DNA of 64,000 nucleotides from Chelydra serpentina. Its lineage: Eukaryota > Chordata > Testudines > Chelydridae. The notes under the pieces were generated by a model, which saw only the letters and a program-made list of their open reading frames with translations, searched no databases and was not told the DNA's origin. The stretch is from positions 33,458,001 through 33,522,000 of the forward strand of contig JBAIAC010000010.1 in the NCBI GenBank assembly GCA_037349315.1, read 5' to 3'. The position numbers and the translations under genes were made by a program. Below, one piece after another: positions 34,221 through 47,239 of the stretch (position 1 is the first letter of the stretch; each line of letters starts with the position of its first letter).

Positions 34221-34747
34221 TAAGGCTGCGAGTTTGTCATGGAGGTCATGGATTCCGTGACTTTCCGGGACCTCTGTGACTTCCACAGCAGCTGGTGCGA
34301 CTGGCCCGGGGGCTGCCTGAGCAGCTCTGGCAGCCCCTGGGCCAGCCGCACTGGCTGCTGCTTGGGCAGTCTCAGGCCACTGTCCCCTCCCCCTCCAGCT
34401 GCAGCAGGAGTTTGGGTGTGTGGGGGAGGGGGCTCAGGGCAGCGCTTACCTTGGGGGGCTCACCGAAAGCGGCGACATGTTCCTCCCTCAGGTCCTTGGG
34501 GCAGCACACGGAGCTAGGAGCTGAGGGAGGGACATGTCGCTGCTTCTGGGAAGCCGCAAGGAGCCATATAGGGAGCCTACCAGCTCCTCCGCCACCCCCC
34601 AAGCACCCACAGCACCCCCAGGGCCCCTCTTTCCCCCAAGACTTAGTCAGGGGTAGATAGTACAAGTCATGGGCCATGAATTTTTGTTTACTGCCTGTGA
34701 CCTATCCATGACTTTTACTAAAAATACAAATGACTAAAACAGCCTTA
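34221..34747. mobile_element. hAT MITE with GC-rich core
   Basis: The tips taaggctg and cagcctta are TIRs, with subterminal inverted words 'gtcatggaggtcatgg' and 'ctatccatgacttttact'. The perfect 8-bp duplication attatagt is at 34213-34220 and 34748-34755. The core 34290-34640 is GC-rich with stretches of 'cagcagctgg' type; frames across it are by-products. Non-autonomous. Confidence 0.9.
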
Positions 34748-34755
34748 ATTATAGT

Positions 34756-37690
34756 AACATGAAGTGAATGTAAAACTAACGGACATAAGTAGTATTCAGC
34801 AATTCCATTGTAGACATGTTTGTCTCTCTTTTGGACAACACAGATTGTCAGATGCAAAAGTTATTACATTTTTTACCCTTCTCTTTTCTCCTTCCCCCAA
34901 CTTCATTGCTCTCATTACTCAGTTTGAGTTAGAAGGCTGACAGTTCCTAGCTGTAGTAAATTGCTTTTGAAACACTTTGCTCATCACTCCCCCTTGGTTA
35001 TAAACTAACAAAAAAAAAATTTCCTTTCAATTTAGGGCCTAATCCAAAACTTACAAAAGTCAGTGAGAGTCTTTCCATTAGTTTCAGTGAGCTTTGGATG
35101 GGGACCTTATAGCACACAAAATGCAGCAGGAAGGTCCATCGTTTAGCTGTTAGGTTTCAGAACCCAGAAGATGTAATACTATTGTCACATCTAGGTTGCA
35201 GGGAGAAAAATCCAGTAGGAGAGAGGGGAGGGTGTGTGGGTGTTTGGGGGGGGCGGGGGTTGTGTGTACACACAGATTTTATGAGCACTGACATTTAGCA
35301 AGGAGCAGTGTTTATAGTTGCCTGTAATTTATAGCTTTTAAATTTAATGTTAGAATGCAAACCACTCCCCCCCGCCCCAACCGTCTCTGCCAGTGATCAG
35401 CTCATGAATAAGGCTGAAAGGAGCCCAGGCTGGAGCCAGAGCCAGGGAGGAAGAGGAGACAGAGAATGAATCAGGCTGCCCCTGCTTTCTCCCAGCCCCC
35501 TCAAAATGTCATCGACTGACCATGGGATCAGTTCACAGCTCAGCATGAGGACTCAGTGCACAGTTATGTGTGACATGATATCGAACAACTCCCATCCGAG
35601 GCAACAAAGCAGGAATGCTGCTCAGCCTACCGTGCAACAAAAATGTATGAAATCACATTAGCCAAAAAAACAAGCTTTCTGAGTCTTATCACAGGACGAC
35701 TGGGTTTTTTCCTCATAGATGAATGTTCACTTCTAATTGAAGAACTGTTACTCTCTTTTTTTCTCTGACCTGGAAGTGTCATTTGTAAGGTGTCATAGTT
35801 AGGTGCAAAATATTTATAATTGCATCATGAGAGAATCCCTCTCCAATCTCATCACCCTTGTCAGTACTTGAATGCAATTTATCAGAAGGATACCTAGATC
35901 GATAGTTTCCTTGTTTAATAGGACAACAATTCATTTGCATGACCTAGATGTGCACTTTCTGTTTATATAATTAGAGCCCAATTCAGAGACCTTTAGAGTA
36001 TGATCATGATGGCAGAATTCTGTCATCAGCGTAAAAAAAAAAAAAGGATATGATGAAGCTGCGTCTAAAACTAGCTAGTTTGGCTGCTAATCTCACGGGT
36101 AATCCCCATGTCTGAGCAGGACAGGGTTATAAAAAGCCAAGCATAATATATAATACAAAGCTCAGCAGTTAGTGCAACACTCAAGCCATAGTATTCACCA
36201 AAAAAGATTTAATCCAGGAAAAGGAGGGGGCACCCCCACTGTTCTTCCCCTTCTTTCCATGGTTTACTGTCTCTACTCAGTGGTATCTCCAATTACCTGT
36301 TACCTATGAGGCTCAATAAGGGTACCAGAATCTGCAGAGGTAGAACTCATTGCAGGATTAGGACTTTAGATGGTAAACCTCTCACAAGCGACATTACTAG
36401 ACACACGTACTGTGCTACTTAATGAAAAGAAATTAGAGGGTTTAGTTAGCACTAGATAGACCGTAAAACTCTCAGAATGAACCCAAGCAAAGGTAAAAAT
36501 TACTCACTTGTTGAGCACCTGAATGCACAACTTCAAATTGTAACAGAAATCAGGATAAATTTGGAAGTTTGGTCACAGTGAGTAGCGAAAGCAGCATGGC
36601 TGACCCCCAACCATTGAAACGTGATGAGTCAGGCGGCTCAAAAAAATCACAAAATTGGCTTCAAAATCATGAGAGTCTTAAGAATAACTTTTGGATTCTT
36701 TTTGTATCATAGACTTTCAGGTTCACATTTTTAAGCTTTTCTCTTTGACCATGAAACTAGAAACTTATCTCTTATATTTTAAAATGAATGCTGAGATTCT
36801 CACATAATCCGGGAGCAGAGGATTTAAGAAAAGCATCAAACATGAGACTCATGATATAAAAAATTGTGCAAGTTGGCAACGGCAGAGAAATCCTGTGGCA
36901 GCTGGATTGTACAGTCACATGTATTAGATTAGACTAGAAGTTTGAGTGTACAGTAGATCAAATGTACAGTTTTCACTGTAAATACCAGTACATGGTATGT
37001 AGTATGTTTAAATATACATATATGTAATATAAAAACGTAGCTGGATGATCAGATTGATCAGGCTTAATGTTGCCAATTCTAATATTTTTGCACATTGTGG
37101 CATAAATAAATTAAGGAACAAAACTAATATTTTCTTAAATATAAACAAGTTTTCACTATACATTTAACAGTTCCAGTGATCTGAGTTAGAAGGGACGAAA
37201 GATGCCAGTTGTCAGTGTAATTATTAAAACTGGTCTACTAGGTATATAACATTACCCACCTTTGCTGGAGAACTAATATAGCTATAAACACTTGCAACAA
37301 CAGACAGCAATTGCATATAGAAAGTCCAGAGGTGACTATGATAGTTTGCAAGTCAAATGGCTTGATCCTGCACCTGTGTAAATCAACAGGCATCTTGCCA
37401 TGGTCTTAATGACAGCAGAATTAGGCCCCATATGTCTTGTCAAGATGTTAAAGCATATAGACATTAGATTTCTGTGTGCATATTGCTGGTATAGGTTTTA
37501 TTCTGGGAAAAATCTGATTTCTGGAGTAAGGAAAATTTAAAATTGAACAGTTGTCTTTTGCCAACTCAGACACCATGAAAACCTTTTTAAAGGTAAGGGC
37601 CAGATCCTGAAAGGTACCAAGTACCCTCTAATCCCTCTGAAGAAAATAGAATATGAAGGTGTTCAGCACCTCTCAGGACTGCATGCTATG
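34756..37690. other. Unannotated sequence, no gene seen
   Basis: No gene recognised. Low-complexity points: a G/T-rich stretch at 35215-35270, C runs near 35368-35380 and an A run near 36031-36045. A 'gcctaatccaaaacttac' hairpin (35035-35110) is a decayed MITE. Confidence 0.4.
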
Positions 37691-37815
37691 GACCTGATTC
37701 AGGAAAGCATCCCTATTCAGGCAGGGCGCTTAAACACCTGCTTAAAGTTAAGCACATGCTTAAATCAGATTGAAGTTCCATTGAAGTGTGCTTAAGTGCT
37801 TTCCTGAATCAGGGC
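37691..37815. mobile_element. Palindromic MITE (ctgattcaggaaagc family)
   Basis: The left cctgattcaggaaagca is the exact complement of the right tgctttcctgaatcagg, with 'cttaagcacatgctta' words inside. Best-preserved local member of the family seen at 21661, 25582 and 44636. Confidence 0.75.
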
Positions 37816-38098
37816 CTATCAGAATACCTATTCAGATTCACAGATAATATTAGTACATATAAGTGTGAAATAGGAAAATAAGTCTGTGCTCTTAATATGG
37901 CTGTTTAGAAGTTCATTCTTTTATCAGTTCAGTTGCTCCATTTTAACACTAGAAAGGAATTTTAGAATAGTTCCCCCATTTCTTAACAACCATAACTAGA
38001 GCTGATTAAAATTTTCCATCAAAGAGATTTAATGAAAAATAGCTTTTTTAAATCCACAATCTTCACAGGAAATATCCTCTGACTTACTAAATTTATTT

Positions 38099-38197
38099 CA
38101 GAGTGGTAGTATTCGTGGGTTCTAGCCCACGAAAGCTTATGCCCAAAATAAATTTGTTAGTCTCTAAGGTGCCACAAGGACTCCTCATTGTTTTTAC
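38099..38197. repeat. Partial dispersed repeat (ttcgtgggctagaa type), chimeric
   Basis: 'cccacgaaagcttatgcc' and 'tctaaggtgccacaaggact' identify the repeat that also builds the palindrome at 26212-26377. The first 14 bases (ttcagagtggtag) look like the opposite end of the same repeat in inverted orientation, and 'cgtgggttctagcccacg' is a perfect small hairpin. Confidence 0.6.
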
Positions 38198-38199
38198 TA

Positions 38200-40440
38200 C
38201 ATTTATTGTTTGTTTATTTTGTAAAAAAAAGTTGCAGTTTTTTGGCAACCAAAAAAACCCAAAAATGTTCATCCAAAAAATTTTAAATTTTATGGGTATC
38301 AGCTGAAATTTCAGCTTTCAATTTCCAAAAACCACCTAATTGTCAGTTTTGATGAAAACCCAAAAACTTTTGAAGAAATTCTGATGTTTTTTCTCACATT
38401 AGGTCTAGGGCACATTTTTCTTCAAAAAACCAGTGTCCCTGAAGAAATGCATGCATGCAAACGTATCAGTTTGTTTCTAACATTTGAAATTAGGGCAGTC
38501 AAAGCAAAAGGATGCATGTTTAAAGAAAGCATTCTGGATACGGCTGTGCATATAAAAACAATCATTGACTACAATGATTACTGGATGAGACTTCAGGGAC
38601 ATATACAACCCTCAATTTAGGGCTTGATCCTGCTCCATTGGACTCAATGGGAGTTTTTGCCATTGACTTCATTGAGAGCAGGGTCAGATCGTTAGGTAGT
38701 GTTATTGACAGGATCAAGTAGCACCAAGGATCAGATACTCAAATCAAGTAGTTAAAGCAGCTAGGAAATAAATTCAGATTTCTCAAGAATCACCATAGTC
38801 CCATTATCAGACTGAGGTGGATTTGAGATTCTAGTCTAACATGAGCATAATGATATTGTACTAAGACAAGAAAGCTTTCTACCATTTCATTAGCAAAGCA
38901 GAGATTTATTTTGCATCTATATGAGCCCCAAAAGCTATAATTTTATTGCCTCAATTAAAATAGAGTAAATCCTTTCAAAACTGTTTAAGATCGGGAAGCA
39001 TTATGGGATTTTTGCATACAAATGAGCACACCAACAACAGTTTAGAAGCAGGAAAAAACCCACCATTTTTATTTCAAATATTATACAATATGAAACATTT
39101 GCCTGTGCATCTGTTCTAATATCATCACTATTTAGTATTTATATTGATCTCTTCAATCCACATCTTCTCTTGCATGCATCTGTGGAGTGCTCAGCACAGC
39201 TTGGGATGTGAAGTTGTCCTTGAGCTCCCTGATCATGGGGTGCAGAGTTCAGAGCAGATGCTACATGCTTTAACCTGTGCCAGCAGCTAAGTCCCAGCCA
39301 CAACTCCCAAGGAAGCAAGACCCAACTATGCCTCTTTCTCCCTGGCCACGCTCACTGGGCTGACAGACCGAAGGGTGGGTGGTGTCAGAGCTCTTACAGT
39401 ATCTCTAGACCACCAAAAAACTTCTGTGTTGGGGTATATAGCCACACGGGGATAGAAGTGATTAGGGAACAGTTCTAGTCCCAGATGGCTCCATCTCACT
39501 GCGCCTGCAGAGCCTGCTGCAGCAGGAGGAGCTTAAAAGAGCCACTCAAAGGTGGGCAGGCAGGATAGGAAAGACGTATCTTGGGAGTGCCTGAGTAAGG
39601 GTGGTCCTGGAGTCCTAGCTGCAAGGGAGAGGTCTGCAAGTGGCAGTTACCACAGGCCCTAGAGGAGGGAGCAGTCTTTCCCTAGCCCTAAGGAGCCCTT
39701 CATCTCATTTTCTGGTGGATCATTTGTGAGGCTTTCGACCATGCCCTGGGCAGGGAGGGTGAGTGGTAGGAAGTGGCCTGGGGAGGCAGCCCCAAAGGAC
39801 TCCTTGGGTATTTGATATTGCTGCCTCTTGTAGGGGCCTGGGATGGATCCCAGTGAAAAAGGAGGGCCTGAGCTCCCCTACCACATCCGCTCCCATGAAA
39901 GGGCACAAATCCCCACTGGAGCTAAGGGGGGATAGAGATATTATAAGCCTTGAGGCAAAGGGTGTGCAGCCCACAAAGGCCTAGATGTGGGCTGAAGCTT
40001 CTCTTTTGTGGAGAACATTGGACTCAACCCTCCAGCGGGGGATGGACTCAACTAGTGACATGGCCAGGGGGCCGAGTCACCCTCTACCAGAAAGGAAACT
40101 GCCACTGTGCTGGAATGACCACCTGCAAAGGTCATAGAGATGGGAGAGAGTTGTGACCCAGGTACCGAATAGCTGTGTGTTACCACTGATAAGTCCTGCC
40201 TGTCACAACTTCCTACTAAGGGAAAACTTCCTGAGGCTGGATCTGCTGGGTTTGTCTTCTTTGCACTCATCTCCCAGGATAAAAAGAGTAAAGTGCAGGC
40301 CAAGAGCAAGGACACCGTCTTCAAAAGACTTCACAAGTCTTAATATATTAATTCCCATAAGACCCCTGAGACAGATTATGAAGTATTTTCATTTTATAGA
40401 TGAGGAAACAAAGGGACTGATTTTGATCACACTTACACTG
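38200..40440. other. Unannotated sequence; possible LTR-element remnant in its GC-richer part
   Basis: No gene recognised. 39420-40150 is richer in GC than its surroundings and has the look of LTR or leader sequence (ggggtatatagccac near 39430), but I find no ends. A small MITE-like hairpin lies at 38622-38692 (cttgatcctgctcc / gagcagggtcag). A MIR fragment in reverse (ttttatagatgaggaaac) is at about 40375-40440. Confidence 0.4.
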
Positions 40441-41197
40441 GCTACTATATAGGGCTGTCGATTAATCGCAGTTAACTCACATAATTAACTCAAAAATTAA
40501 TCACAATTAAAAAAATTAATTGTGATTAATTGCAGTTTTAAGCACACTGTTAAACAATAGAATAACAATGGAAATGTATTCAATATTTTTGGATGTTTTT
40601 CTACATTTTCAAATATATTGATTTCAATTACAACACAGAATACAAAGTGAATAGTGCTCATTTTATATTATTTTTATTACAAATATTTGCAATGTAAAAA
40701 TGATAAACAAAAGAAATAGTATTTTTCAATTCACCTCATACAAGTACCTTAATACAATCTCTTTATTGTGAAAGTGCAACTTACAAATGTAGATTTTTTT
40801 TTGTTACATAACTGCACTCAAAACCAAAATAATGTAAAACTTCAGAGCCTACAAGTCCACTCAGTCCTACTTCTTGTTCAGACAAACAAGTTTGTTTACA
40901 TTTACGGGAGATAATCCTGCCATCTTCTTGTTTACAAGGTCACCTGAAATTGAGAACAGGTATTTGCATCACTCTTTTGCAGCCAGCATTGCAAGGTATT
41001 TACGTGCCAGATATGCTAAACATTCGTGTGCCCTTTCATGCTTTGGCCACCATTCCAAAGGACATGCTTCCATGCTGATGACACTCTTTAAAAAAATAAT
41101 GTGTTGATTAAATTTTGACTGAACTCCTTGGGGGAGAATAGTAGCCTTCTGCTCTGTTTTACCTGCATTTTGACATGTATTTCATGTTATAGCAGTT

Positions 41198-41398
41198 GTG
41201 GATGATGACCCAACACATGTTGTTCGGAAGAACACTTTCACTGCAGATTTGACAAAATGCAAAGAAGGTACCAATGTGAGATTTCTAAAGATAGCTACAG
41301 CACTGGACACAAAGTTCAAGAATCTGAAGTGCCTTCCAAAATCTGAGAGGGATGAGGTGTGGAGCATGCTTTCAGAAGTCTTAAAAGAGCAACACTGA
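41198..41398 (+). pseudogene. hAT transposase fragment (single-copy centre of the foldback)
   Basis: A 66-codon frame (…FLKIATALDTKFKNLKCL…) resembles the segment of ZBED-type hAT transposases preceding the C-terminal dimerisation domain. It begins and ends without transposase neighbours in frame; a frame change separates it from the C-terminal remnant at 41592. Assignment by recognition. Confidence 0.6.
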
Positions 41399-41591
41399 TG
41401 CAGAAACTACTGAACCCAAAACACCAAAAAAGAAAATCAACCTTTTGCTCGTGGCATCTGACTCAGATGATGAAAATGAACACGCGTTGGTCTGCACTGC
41501 TTTGGAATGTTATCGAGCAGAACCTGTCATCAGCATGGACGCATGTCCTCTGGAAGGGTGGTTGAAGCATGAAGGGACATATGAATCTTAA

Positions 41592-41750
41592 GCACATCTG
41601 GCACGCAAATACCTTGCAATGCTGGCTGTAAAAGTGCCATGCGAATGCCTGTTCTCAGTTCCAGGTGACATTATAAACAAGAAGTAGGCAGCATTATCTC
41701 CTGCAAATGTAAAACTTGTTTGTCTGAGTGACTGGCTAAACAAGAAGTAG
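41592..41750 (+). pseudogene. hAT transposase C-terminal (dimerisation) domain remnant
   Basis: The frame encodes ARKYLAMLAVKVPCECLFS, followed after one in-frame stop (41685-41687) by LSPANVKLVCLSDWLNKK and a terminal stop. The order (hydrophobic Y-L-A, P-C-E-hyd-F-S, L-S-P-x-N-V) is the hAT C-terminal dimerisation motif. It lies in the right arm; the left arm carries an inverted copy of the same coding block. Confidence 0.75.
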
Positions 41751-42105
41751 GACTGAGTGGACTTGTGGGCTCTAAAGTTTTACATTGCATTTAAAAATAA
41801 AAGTTTTTTTGTACATAATTCTACATTTGTAAATTCAACTTTCATGATAAAGATATTGCACTACAGTACTTGTATGAGGTGAATTGAAAAATACTATTTC
41901 TTTTGTTTTTTACAGCACAAATATTTGTAATCAAAAATATAAAGTGAGCACTGTACACTTTGTATTCTGTGTTGTAATTGAAATCAATATATTTGAAAAT
42001 GTAGAAAACATCCAAAATATTTAAATAAATGGCACTCTTATTGTTTAGCAGTGCAATTAATTGTGCGATTAATTTTTTTAATCACTTGACAGCCCTACTA
42101 CTATC

Positions 42106-44635
42106 ATGTAATTACATTGCCTACCATGGATTTTTCCTGATAAAACTACCTAGATATGTACTTGGGTGCTAAGATTTAGTCACTCACTTTGAAAATTTTA
42201 GCCATGCATCATTACATAAGGTATTCAATCACTCTTCATAACAAGTTAACAAGTCTGCAGGAGGGGGAACCCACAAAATGCCCCTTTAGACTTAATAAGC
42301 GTAATTTTCATGGTCATAGCTGATTTAATATTGGGTTAACCTTACAGGCACCCCAGAAATAAGAGAAAATCAAAACAAATATAACACCATTGATTGACAT
42401 TCAGGATGGTTTTAATACTATCTCTGATGTCTTGTCCTGAAAACTGTGTTCAATGAGATAAATTCATAATCAGCAATAAAAGTGACCTATTTGAAAATGA
42501 ATAGTTCTTTATAGATACACAGCAATTACCAATTCATGTATTCATAAACACTGCTTTTTATTATGCATTAAATACTCATTTCTATTGAAATCTGTAAAGA
42601 CTAAAGAATTTTAAGAAAGTTCTTTGCTGTTTGAGTCATTTATCTGTTACTAAATTGTTTAAGAGAGCCAATTTAACATATTTACACTGTAAACGCTATT
42701 CTTAAATTACAGTTATTGTACCTGACCATGCAACCTAGCTACATAGGGGATTTTATTTTCCTTTTCATGGGAGATTTTTTATTGGTATCTTCTATATTAA
42801 TTTATTTGTATACTTATTTCTTGAGAATATTCCAGAGCTTTTCAATTACTACAAACTCAGACTCTTGTTGAAGTCAGAAATTTTAGGGAGCGACAAATGC
42901 TGCATCAGGCCTTCAAATAGTATATAGATTTATACATTGCAACACATTTACTTTTACAGCAAAATATAATCAATTATAAGCTACATGCTAGAGTAGACTA
43001 AATAAAGATAAATAAAATAGCTAAATTGTAGCACTTACAATATCCATTAGGGTAAGTTATTAAATTTGTTCTTTATAATTAAACAGTTAAAATTATCCAA
43101 TTTAGAAAAAGACAAATGATACTTTTGATGAAAAGCCTTTCTTAGGTTAAGTCAGTGATTAAAATAAATGTTTGTTTTGATTTTAATATTGTCAGTTGCT
43201 ATTTTAAGGCTTGATAACACTCCTGTTGAAGTCAGTGGGAGATTTTCCAATTCCTAAAGGGAGTTGACCGGAGCCCTTATACAGTGACATGCTAAAAGTC
43301 TTTTTTTAAATAATCCTGCAAGAAATGCAGTGAAATTCTGCACAATGTCACTCTATATAATACTACAAGGTGCGTTGGATCATGTGCATTTAGGACTCCA
43401 CATAAAATTACGTGTTATATTATTGTGGTAACACCTGAATATAAGTGTTCAAAATAAAATCGTGCGCATCTTTCTTATCAGCCTATTTTCACTAAAAGCA
43501 AGACTCAAAAGATGTCAGTTTAATGAAAAGCATTCATCTTATATATTGAAAATTCATTTTAAATACATAAGGAAATAATGGTGTCTCTTTAGTCTTCGAA
43601 GCAATTGTAATGTTGAAAGGGTTTAGCAGTAAATATGTGAATGTGTCTTACATCAATGTCATGATTGAATTATTTTGACTAAGGAGTGAAGAGGCAGTAA
43701 GAATCAGTTTCCTATTTATATTAACTAATTTTATACATCAAAACACTGGTATTCAAAAATATTAAGCCCAATTCTGCTCCCATTGGAGGGAGTAACAAAA
43801 CTCCCATTACCACTAATGGGACAATGGAAATAGAATTGGGTCCATACTGCATGGTACAGAATACACATATCCATCATTATTTAGCAAACATTATTAAGTA
43901 ATTATTTGAAGAGTAACCCTGTTACTCTTCAAATAAGAATACCTTAGGCAAAAAGATGATGGTGGCTAGGAATGAAGGAATATGGCAATGCAGTACGCAT
44001 ATTTCATATTCCAGATTTACAGAACATAAAATAGAAGCACAATGGGGGGAGGGAGGGAGATGAGGATTGCAATGTGGACCTGACCCTGCAGTTCTTGTTG
44101 AGGAAAACCTCACATTGGCTCCAAAACCCACACTCAGTTCCTATACAAAACTGAAATAGACTCATGTCTGTAATAAGACTGAAATTGAATCCACTAGTAT
44201 TATCCTCTAAGAAACTGAAAGGTGACAGTTTAATATAGTGTTGGTGCTGTTTACTTCACCTAAGATTTATTTTGTCTTCCCCTCTCTACCCAGTGCATGG
44301 ACGGATTCTTTTTTTTTTTTTTTTAAGGGTTAATTAAAACGTGGGTGTTTAAAAAAAGACTTGCAAAAATTTGCCACATTACTTAGCATGGAAAATATTT
44401 TAGTTGTATAAAGAAAGTTTCATTTAGTATCTCCGATCATTTCTTCTCATATACCAGAAAAGTCCTAAACTTGGGGGTGGGGGAAGGGATGAAGGGAACG
44501 CCAAGTTAAAATATACCATTAGCTATTTTCAACATATATGACATTCAATCTCTTCTTTCTGTGAATTTGAATTGAGTATGAAATGTTACTTTTCTTCCTA
44601 GTTATAATCCTTCTGTGACCTATTTCTATCATGGA
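42106..44635. other. AT-rich unannotated sequence
   Basis: No gene recognised. A small MITE-like hairpin is at 43766-43842 (cccaattctgctcccat / atagaattgggtcc) and another near 43205-43280. A perfect inverted pair 'gaagagtaaccct/gttactcttcaaat' sits at 43908-43936. A T run is at 44310-44324. Confidence 0.45.
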
Positions 44636-44745
44636 CCCCATCCTGCAAAAATATGTGCATGTTTAAGTTTAAGCATATGAACTGACCTATTAACTTCAAT
44701 GGTTAACAGTGCTCACATGGGTAAGTGTCTGCACTATCAGGCCCC
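44636..44745. mobile_element. Palindromic MITE (decayed)
   Basis: 'ccccatcctgcaaaaat' and 'gcactatcaggcccc' are the ends, with 'gcatgtttaagtttaagcata' inside; same family as 37691-37815. Confidence 0.45.
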
Positions 44746-46350
44746 AAGTATTTTTTTAATTAGCATGTAATGTTCAATCAAACCTCTTTATTTCACCCTG
44801 CATGGCCTACAATCTCCTATTCCTGAAATCCCTGGTAACTTTGACCTACGAGATCAATTCATTAGATAGATCTTCCTTTGAAACCAAAATATGATCTCAA
44901 ATGGAACTCCTAACATTAATACAAAAGGGGTACGGGGGCTAGACTTATTAGAATCTTCACTATTTGGGGATTTCACTGAACGGGTTGTGAGAGTACTGTA
45001 AAAAAATAATTGAATGTCTGTTCTAAATAGATAATACTGAAGACTTTAATAATGAGACCATCCAAACATAATCCAAAAAAGAAAAGTGTAACAGCCCTGC
45101 CACTAGCACAACACTCTTCATTACCACCAGTATACAAATATGTTTGTGCTCACACGCCTGAGAAAGTCTTAGCTGAAGATTTAGCAAGTGGCAGGAACAT
45201 ATCAAAGTGTTAGTCCATATGAAATCGTTGCAGTTTTCTCCTCTCCCCTTCTCCCACCTCAGGCATAAAGTTCAGAGTCTTGCACAACAAATAGTTTGGA
45301 TGGAGTGTCATTGTGGGGCTCGTTGCTGTGTTCGAGTGACTCCAAGTGGATTTGTGGCATTACTACAATGCCTAAATCTACCTTGAGCTTCCGAGACAGT
45401 TTCGCGAGTTTTGAAAAAGACCCCATTCCTGTGTTTAAACATGTAGCCAAGATTTTTTAGCTTTAATCACATGCTTAGATTGACTTTAAGGCTATGTATA
45501 TGACTAAAGTTATTCATGTGCATGATTCCAGATCAAGGCCTAAATCTGCAAGTATAGATAGATTAGATAGATAGATAAAATAGATTAGATTTAACATGAA
45601 GGTTTAGGATCCAATCCTGCAAACACTTAAGCACATACATCGCTTTGATCACAAGTAGCCCCATTGGCTTCAGTGACTTAAACTCCTTAAACTCCAAACC
45701 CAAAATGCTCAGTGACTTCTGTACATCCAGAATTTCCACTGAATCTGCCTCTAAGTGTGATTATTTTCACTGCCTGGATTTTCCAAAAGGAATTTCTAGT
45801 CTACACTACCCCCAAAGTAAAAAGTTGTTGCAACATCTCATTAACTTGTATTCCAGCATTTCATATAGTCTGATACTGTACACATTACAGAACATCTCAC
45901 AGGCCTCTTATACTGTGGCATACAAAGGAATACCAGTCACAACTAACTCTAAAAACCAAACTCATTTATTCCTCCTTGTTACACTGTCTGGAGTGGTTTA
46001 TTAACTTGGGGTGGGGGGAATAGTGGCCAGCCAATCAGTTGTTTGGCAGCAGGTGAGAGGTGCTGGGGATGTGGGGGGGAAAGAGGGCTGAGCAGGGAAA
46101 GGAAGAGGTAAAGCAAGGGTGAGGTGCACTCAGGGGAGGGAGCAGAACACTCACCTGGAAAGAAGAAAGTTGGTGCCTGTGAACAAATTAGTTACCACCT
46201 AATCCTAAAATTAACAGAGTTGTAGAGATCTTTCAGGGCAGACCCAGAAGATAATCTCTGGGGGATCTCTGGTTTCAGTTTGGTTTTTCTGCTGTTTGAA
46301 ACCAAAGAAATTAAAAGTCTTCCGTCAACTATTTTTATTTCTCTCTTCCA
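44746..46350. other. Unannotated sequence, no gene seen
   Basis: Apart from the GATA repeat, nothing recognised. A 119-codon plus frame (45645-46004) is serine-rich without a recognisable domain. Confidence 0.4.
45555..45592. repeat. (GATA)n-like microsatellite
   Basis: Imperfect tandem 'gatagatta/gatagata' units. Confidence 0.8.
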
Positions 46351-46354
46351 GCAT

Positions 46355-46520
46355 TCTCATAGAATCTCAGGGTTGGAAGGGACCTCAGGAGGTCATCTAG
46401 TCCAACCCCCTGCTCAAAGCAGGACCAATCCCCAGTTTTTGCCCCAGATCCCTAAATGGCCCCCTCAAGGATTGAACTCACAACCCTGGGTTTAGCAGGC
46501 CAATGCTCAAACCGCTGAGC
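46355..46520 (-). repeat. tRNA-derived SINE with CR1-like tail
   Basis: Reverse-oriented copy: the CR1-like end 'atagaatctcagggttgg' comes first, then the linker 'gccccagatccctaaatggc', then the tRNA-like head with B box (ggattgaactcacaacc reversed) ending at 'aaaccgctgagcgc'. The first bases of the head appear truncated relative to the copy at 47049. Confidence 0.88.
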
Positions 46521-47048
46521 GCTATGGGATGAGGCTTCTGCATGGACTTCTTCATGGGTGGATGGGGAAATTAACAATATGCTCTAAAATATGGCATCAT
46601 CTGTACAGCATGACCTTGCACACACCATACGTATGAGGCCATGCTGTGTGGAGAAAATGGTTTCCTCTCCCCTTGTGGGGTCCCAGAGCTCAGACTCCAT
46701 TCCACAGGCCAAACATCTATGCTGCAATATTATAGCCCCACAGCCTGAGCCCTACAAGCCCAAATCAGTTGACATGGGCCAGCCACAGGAATTTTTATTG
46801 CAGAGGAGACATACCTTCAATGGCCAACTTGGTTGCAACTGGCTGGAAGCTGGTCAGCCATCTCAAATATCCTTCTGCTGTCTCCAAGCTACACAGAAAA
46901 GCAAATGAAACCTGGTTGTTACCCAGATGATTCAAGATGTTGTACCAGACAAACTCTACTTACATGTGTAGATGCCTGCTGGACAATAAACATGCTCTCA
47001 CGGTCTCTTGCTCTGTGGATTTTAAGAGGGCATTAAAATCTGCCCCCT

Positions 47049-47235
47049 GGGGGAGGGATAGCTCAGCGGTTTGAGCATTGGCCTGCTAAACCCAAGGTTG
47101 TGAGTTCAATCCTTGAGGGGGCCATTTAGGGATCTGGGGCAAAAATTGGGGATTGGTCCTGCTTTGAGCAGGGGGTTGGATTAGATGACCTCCTAAGGTC
47201 CCTTCCAACCCTGATATTCTATGATTCTATGATTA
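47049..47235 (+). repeat. tRNA-derived SINE with CR1-like tail (best copy)
   Basis: It starts gggggagggatagctcagcg; the A box (tagctcagcggtttgagca) and B box (ggttgtgagttcaatcc) are intact, and the tail 'ttggattagatgacctccta' to 'attctatgattctatga' is the CR1 3' end with its 8-bp terminal repeats. A SINE of this build is known from cryptodiran turtles and is the best taxonomic marker in the window. Confidence 0.92.
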
Positions 47236-47239
47236 ACAG

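Larger units (their letters stand above)
40450..42097. mobile_element. hAT foldback element with long inverted arms
   Basis: The tips tagggctgtcg and gacagcccta, followed by 'attaatcgcagttaa'-type subterminal repeats, are TIRs. The flanks ctactata (40442-40449) and ctactatc (42098-42105) are an 8-bp duplication with one mismatch. The two halves are inverted copies: left about 40450-41085, right about 41515-42097, sharing AT-rich blocks and part of the transposase coding sequence (gccagcattgcaaggtattt left, aataccttgcaatgctggct right). About 430 bp of single-copy sequence lies between the arms. Confidence 0.88.

Noticed and set aside
47049..47125. tRNA gene-like sequence with A and B boxes
   Set aside because: It continues into a CR1-like tail and occurs in three copies in the window, so it is the head of a SINE, not a tRNA gene.
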